NCBI GenBank assembly: GCA_033182465.1
Contig: CP137320.1
Coordinates: 496,001 to 560,000, forward strand
Source of the DNA: Sanghuangporus weigelae
Lineage: Eukaryota; Basidiomycota; Agaricomycetes; Hymenochaetales; Hymenochaetaceae
Length of the DNA: 64,000 bases
Direction of reading: 5' to 3'
Shown here: positions 59,161 to 64,000 of the stretch, in pieces
Layout: each line of letters opens with the position of its first letter
How positions within the stretch are numbered: position 1 is the stretch's first letter
The notes under the pieces: model-generated
Databases searched by the model: none
Told to the model about the DNA's origin: nothing
What the model saw: only the letters and a program-made list of their open reading frames with translations
Made by a program: the position numbers and the translations under genes

Positions 59161-60529
59161 ATGCCTTGTGAGACTGGCCTGCCTTTGCCCTCGCCGATGA
59201 TCGTACATACAGAACAGGTACATCATATGCCGCTTGGGCAACCTCCGACGCCTACACCTGCACCACAGTTGTCTTTGAACAGTCTTGAATTGCATATACC
59301 GATTCCAATTCCAACACCACCTACCCCTCTTCCCATTGTCATTGCATACCCACTGTCGACAGGCCCAGTGACCCCAGCAGCAGAACATGCTCCCTTGGGT
59401 CCTGTACCGCATTCCAAGTGGGATATGATGCAAACATACGATTCTGGAGTTGAGCTCGAGCCTGTTCCAGCACCTGTACAAGCGCGAAGATTGGGCGCTG
59501 GGCATAGCGCTGACTCGGAAGAAACCTTGCACGATCCACTCGAACCAGAGCCGGATTATGAACTCATTAATATGACTGAGCAAGAGCGAGTGGACGCTCA
59601 GGTACGATTTGTCTTATTCGCCGGATCAGTCATGTTAATATTATTTATATTTCCTTATCCCAAATTTCCAGACGGTGTATCTCTTTCGAGCCCTGAACGT
59701 GCCTCTCAATATTCACAGGCTCCGTGTGATGCGCCTCAAAGGCAGGCTCCCTGCCCCACTGCTCAAATTCAAGCATGGCAGTACCCGATCAAAACATGCA
59801 AGAAGTTTGAGCACACCAGGGAAGGAGAACAAAAATATGCATTTAACGAGCATACTCAGAATATCCGGATTGAATTGTGGATCACATGAAGATCCGAATC
59901 AAGAGAGTCCGACAGAGATGGAGACGGTGGAGGGCGAATCTTGGTATCTCCCATCGGCAACTGCTTGCCGGATGACGAGACAAAGATCCAGATTCGATGA
60001 TGAACATCTCGAGCAACAAGATAGACGCAACTGGGAGAGCCCATACCCGACTCCGAGAGAGCTGCGCATGGAAGACTTACCAGCACCCCAGCCGATAATA
60101 CCAAACCAGGCTCTTCTAGACCAATTCCCTTTACCTCCTTCGTCTTTGCCTTCCGTCGCCAGTCAGCCGGAGTCTTGCAGAATTCCGCTGCCTCCTACAC
60201 CATCCCCAGCGCCTATTCCATCCTTAGCGCCCAGCCCCTCGGGACGACCATTAGGCTACATGTACGCACCGGCAAAGCCTCTGCGTCGCACGCCGAGTTG
60301 CAAATCATGTGGTGGTGGCTCGCCTGCACCTGGGAGCTCCGCCAGCAGCTCACGTACGCTGACGCCGGCACTCCCGGTTCCACCTAGAGAAGGTGTTGGA
60401 TGCTATTATGCATATGGTCTTTTGACGCCTTCGCCGGGTGCTCTCCCATATTCGGGATACGCCTCTGTGCGATCTGTTTCACCTAATTATCCTGTGTCTT
60501 TCGCAGCCTCTCCCATTCCGCCACATTAG
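59161..60529 (+). CDS. proline-rich hypothetical protein
   Basis: I do not recognise this family. The start MPCETGLPLPSPMIVHTEQV at 59161 is the first ATG of the frame. Exon 1 is rich in Pro, with IPIPIPTPPTPLP and an acidic end (PLEPEPDYELINMTEQERVD). A GT-AG intron at about 59600-59670 joins DAQ to TVYLFRALNVPLNIHRLRVM, a short hydrophobic/basic helix-like part. A Ser/Pro-rich region follows with SPYPTPRELRMEDLP and PLPPTPSPAPIPS. Near the end are CKSCGGG and a Tyr/Ser/Pro tail (VGCYYAYGLLTPSPG) ending SPIPPH. It is probably largely disordered. No catalytic or membrane features. The intron removes a hydrophobic stretch that would otherwise look like a span. Confidence 0.6.
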
Positions 60530-60831
60530 AATTTAGATCTCTTGAAACTTTTTTTGCTCGGCAGGACTGCAAACGTATATATATATGTTTGCAGGGAACT
60601 TCAGTATTGTATTATGGATTTATTCGTTCATCTCCCGATTTCCTTTGACGCTGCATGATTGACTTTACGTTGATATTGTGTAGCCAACGTTATTCATTCT
60701 GACATCATGCTTAATGACTGAAATTTGATGATTAGCCTTGTTTCTGCCTTTTATCGCAATCCCCGTTCCGGTATCAACGCAGAGGCGAATAGATAGCCAC
60801 GGAATACAATGATTATATAGATCGTGAGATT
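60530..60831. other. convergent intergenic
   Basis: 3' flanks of the Pro-rich gene and Csm3. A short hairpin with the near-palindrome CTGCAAACGTATATATATGTTTGCAG lies near 60569-60594 and could mark a transcript end. Confidence 0.5.
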
Positions 60832-62446
60832 CTAAACATACATGTCATCCCAGTCATCCTCATTCGTGTTGGGATTCTGGGAAGGCATTGTGGCAGAGAG
60901 ACCCGGCTCTATGCCAGTTCCGTTTTGCTTGCTCAATTCGGATGATGAAAGAGCAACTTTTGTTCCAAGCTCAGGAGAGTTGTGGCTGGAGGCAACGGCA
61001 CTTGTATTTCCAGTCGACTGCTGTTGTTCCTTCTCCATTTCATCAAGGATGTTCCAAGCATCATCATCGTCCCACTCCGAAGAAGACTTTGACGCAGCTT
61101 TAGATGCCTGCGGCACCACCGCTGAAATACTGCTAGTTGCGGCAGGGTCTGGAAGCATAGCAGGTTTCGGACTGTCCTCGAATGCGTCGTCGTGCAGTTC
61201 TGCCCAGAGCGCCTCCTCATCTTCATCAAAGGTGAAATCACGCCCGGCGTCTCCTCCCTTCGTCTGTACCGACGTAGAAGCCGGTGCATTCGGTCTCTCC
61301 GCAGCTTCCTGTCCCATCTCTTCCTCCTGCTGGAGTAAAGCATCAATGTCAAATGGGTCGTCATCATCCGCCATTGCCACATCGCCTCTGGATCCTGAAG
61401 CGGAACTCGGCGGCCGTGATATTGGAGGTTCTGGAGCCACTGAAGATGCACGCGAAGAGCTTGCGTGTAATGATGCAGCTGTGTTTTCTCGACGAGGTCC
61501 GAATACATCCTCTTCATCACGTCTTCGACGCCCTTCGTCTCCGCTAGCGTCGCCATCGTTGGAATGCATGTCTATGTCCTCGTTTTCGGAGTACTTCTTG
61601 CCATTTATTGTACCATGGAATTCGTCCCGCCAGCCAAGTAGGGCAGACTAGTAGATAAATAAGATAAGAGCATGAGTAGGAGTAGGAATGCACGAGCATA
61701 CGTACATGCATGCGCTTCGAGTGACATAGCTTCTCGATTCGATTGACTGTATCACTGAACTGAGTTTTCGGGTAGAGCTTGTGAGCCCAAAATTGATACA
61801 GCGAGAATAGTCGGTTCAAGTCTGCTAACTGAAACGTGTGTTCAGTCGATACGCGCATTGCTGCCGAATAGGATAGCATTACCTCATGACCCTTTCCTTT
61901 CGGCCTGAAATCCCTGCATGTTTGGATAATTGCAGAAAAACCTTCCTTTCCTAGAAGTCTCTCCTCGTCCAGCTTTGGAAGTTGACGCCTTTTATTGCCA
62001 CCAGCTTCGTCAGTAGCGAATGCACTGCGTTGTCCATCGATCCCGTTACGAGGAGGCGAACTTGACTGCACCGCATACTCAGGATGCGAGCTCTTCGGAG
62101 CTTCCTTCTCTGCACGAGCTTGCGCGTCTTTTCGGAGAGAGGCGAGGTCGAAAGGCTTTGAGGTTCTAGTTGACCTTCGTTCTGATGGTTCTTCAAGATC
62201 CTCGAAAAGCGCATCGATGTCTGGTCGCGACTGATCTATTCGAGCAGGCGACTTCCTCGGAGCTTCTTCATTTTCGTCATCTGAGCCTCCGAGAAACAAC
62301 GATGATCGTCGTCGCTTAGCCGGCCGAGACACACTTTCCTCCTTATCTTCGTCATCGACACGATGGAGTCCTGGACTCGTACGCGCTGGTGGAGGCAGCG
62401 GGGAGTCCAAGGGCTCGCTCCAAATATCATCGAGTGAGACAGACAT
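60832..62446 (-). CDS. CSM3: replication fork protection protein Csm3/Swi3 (TIPIN)
   Basis: Partner of Tof1/Swi1 at paused replication forks. The start is MSVSLDDIWSEPLDSPLPPP at 62446. A charged, Ser-rich N-terminal region includes PAKRRRSSLFLGG, a likely nuclear signal. The Swi3 domain (about 62000-61720) contains LPKLDEERLLGKEGF, IIQTCRDFRPKGKGHE, LNRLFSLYQFWAHKLYPKTQ and RIEKLCHSKRM. Later come SALLGWRDEFHG and a long acidic tail (DDDDPFDIDALLQQEEEMG, EWDDDDAWNILDEME) ending EDDWDDMYV. The acidic tail could bind RPA or Mrc1-like partners (inference). Divergent from the methyltransferase at 62773. Confidence 0.9.
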
Positions 62447-62772
62447 GGTAGTGGCCTACTAAGTTGCGTTATGATCGGAGTGATGAAAACAAGGTCGCAG
62501 TGTACAGACGCGACGTGACGCGACGCGTTTGATGAGGGATTACTCAGCCACGTGATCGGTCTCGAAATAAAACTCGCACGCACGAGTTTAGTTTTCATCT
62601 TTGTTTTTACTGAATCTGAACCGCCGAATTGTCGTCCTTGACGAATTTATCGGGTTTTGTCTCTTTATAAAGCTCGGGGTGTAGTGGTAAATCGAAAAGT
62701 CAACCTCTCTTAGCAACTCAAGGATTACAACTTCAATTCCTTCTCTTCTTAATTGTGACAAAAGTCTCTTCA
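62447..62772. promoter_or_regulatory. divergent promoter with three ACGCG sites
   Basis: ACGCG occurs at 62508, 62518 and 62523 (the last as ACGCGT, an MCB core), about 60-80 bp upstream of the CSM3 start. A CACGTGA box lies near 62550. In ascomycetes MBF uses ACGCGT to drive S-phase genes. Use here is inferred. Confidence 0.5.
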
Positions 62773-63875
62773 ATGGATGCACGGCTACCAAGCGTTAAAG
62801 ATGGAATTGACTATTGGACCACACAACCAGCTACTCTGGATGGAGTACTCGGTATGTTGCCTTGTTTGCTTAATTCTTTGATTACTTTTAATCCTGATTC
62901 TGTGGACTCTAGGAGGATTCGGATCTTGCGTGAGTTACAAAGTACAGCTCATGCTGCGGGATATGTCCAGCTCGACTATTCACAGAATCTTCCACGCATC
63001 GATGCGCTCTCGTCGCGGCAGTTCCTACTAAACATACTTCCAGAATTATCGACAGTACCTTCATCGATACGACCACTTAAGGCCCAGCGATTAACGCGCC
63101 GAACTCGAGCTCTTGACGTCGGAGCAGGCATTGGTCGGGTCACGTCGACCGTTCTTTTACATATGGTCTCGGATGTTGTCCTCGTTGAACCTGCTAGTCA
63201 CTTTGTTCAGCAAGCATTTCGCAGTGTCTCAGAAGCATCAAGACGGGACAAGTACGCCGGTGAATGGAAGGGCGTGGCTCGGTCAAAGAAAAGCGTTACG
63301 GTTGTGCAAGGGACTCTGCAAGACCTTGATCCACGAGTACCACCTGGATCTGAAGGTAAAATGTCCGTGCTTGGTCGTGTCGGTTATGTTCCTCCGGAAG
63401 AAGAGCGCACCAAGGAGTCTGGGTTCGATGTGATATGGTGTCAGTGGTGTCTAGGTCATCTAACAGATGACCAACTGGCGGAGTTCTTGAAACGGTGTAA
63501 GGAATCTTTGCGCTGCAAATCGAAGGGCTCCAGCGAAATGGAGGGTGTTATCGTTGTGAAAGAGAACACTTGCCCGGAAAAGCAACCAGGTGTTCCGAGG
63601 ATTGTGTTTGATTCTGATGACAGCACATTAACCAGGTCAGACCGTCCTATTGACTAGTCGAAGATGATCCCAATACTTTGTTCAAATAGGAGTGACCTTG
63701 CGTGGAAGAAGGTTTTCTCTAGCGCTGGCCTGAGGATAGTGAAGGAAGAGCTACAAAAAGGCTTCCCGGAGGGATTGTATCCTGTAAAGACGTGAGTATA
63801 CAGTCTATACCTCAAACGTCTTTCTGAAGGTCTTCCAGGTATGCGTTGCGATGGTGTGCGATTTGTAAGATGTGA
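62773..63875 (+). CDS. TAE1: protein N-terminal (Xaa-Pro-Lys) methyltransferase
   Basis: Methylates the alpha-amino group of proteins starting (M)XPK, such as ribosomal proteins (yeast Tae1, human NTMT1). The start MDARLPSVKDGIDYWTTQPA at 62773 is followed by TLDGVLGGFGSC, created by splicing two early introns, and NLPRIDALSSRQFLL. The AdoMet loop is ALDVGAGIGRVT, then VVLVEPASHF and TLQDLDP. The signature FDVIWCQWCLGHLTDDQL, the KENTCPEK segment and DDSTLTR/SDLAWKKVFSSAG follow. The last exon gives YALRWCAICKM and stops at 63873-63875. The core has an insertion (PGSEGKMSVLGRVGYVPPEE) relative to yeast. No break. Confidence 0.92.
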
Positions 63876-64000
63876 TTGGAATAGTGACACAAGTGTATCC
63901 GGTCTCATATAATCACCGCATTTGCATACATCACAGCGGCTTTCGCCGCTTGACATACTTGTCCTGATCAGGGTTCGACGGTGACCTACATTACTCCGAG

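Noticed and set aside
1-64000. A biosynthetic cluster around the two P450s and the methyltransferase
   Set aside because: No backbone enzyme (PKS, NRPS, terpene synthase) or cluster regulator is present, and the genes between are housekeeping.
1-64000. Retroelements, virus-like elements, CRISPR, rRNA
   Set aside because: No reverse transcriptase, integrase, capsid motif, LTR pair, spaced direct repeats or rRNA-like sequence was recognised.

Overview
The window reads as a gene-dense stretch of a filamentous basidiomycete genome, most likely an agaricomycete. The evidence is short introns (mostly 48-65 nt, GT-AG with CTNAY-like branch sites), several introns per gene, short intergenic gaps, and families typical of mushroom-forming fungi (P450s with an FSxGPAxCVGKNLA heme loop, SOG2, KNR4/SMI1). 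No retroelement, bacterial gene, CRISPR array, rRNA or tRNA was recognised. All gene models were spliced by eye; exon ends are firm where exact positions are given and approximate elsewhere.

Layout. 0-8 kb: a weak hypothetical gene, a P450 (-) and a SOG2/RAM-pathway scaffold (-). 8.9-16.2 kb: PP2A B56 subunit, cytosolic HSP70 with an ordered direct-repeat heat-shock element, and a Pro/Gly-rich conserved-looking protein (all +). 17.0-19.3 kb: a second P450 (-), paralogous to the first. 19.7-20.0 kb: a tiny PIG-Y gene. 20.4-24.8 kb: three aprataxin/Hnt3-like HIT genes (-). Two of them lie in a ~1.8 kb tandem duplication whose junction carries a broken tail of the third. 25.0-26.6 kb: a CpG-free stretch with a hairpin running into the 5' end of a two-finger C2H2 gene. 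26.9-30.6 kb: RPS21, a zinc-independent MDR oxidoreductase and an SAM methyltransferase. 30.96-32.03 kb: a 1,071 bp foldback DNA element with a 669 bp CpG-free core. 32.5-36.6 kb: tandem haloacid-dehalogenase-type HADs and mitochondrial uS7. 36.7-43.3 kb: three tandem paralogues of an unrecognised single-pass membrane protein family. 44.3-62.4 kb, mostly (-): AlkB-like dioxygenase with GRF finger, EAF1/VID21, KNR4/SMI1, SCOT, two small MITEs, a Pro-rich protein (+) and Csm3/TIPIN. 62.8-63.9 kb: N-terminal protein methyltransferase (+).

How the genes relate: most are independent housekeeping genes. A loose DNA maintenance theme joins the Hnt3-like trio, AlkB-GRF, Csm3 and EAF1, and GACGCG-type motifs lie upstream of several of them, though such motifs are common enough that chance is not excluded. 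The most unusual points are the divergent Hnt3-like pair (changed HIT triad and zinc knuckle), the transposon-linked CpG loss that seems to enter a host exon, two GC-AG introns in neighbouring genes plus a predicted 31-nt intron, and the three-gene membrane protein family.
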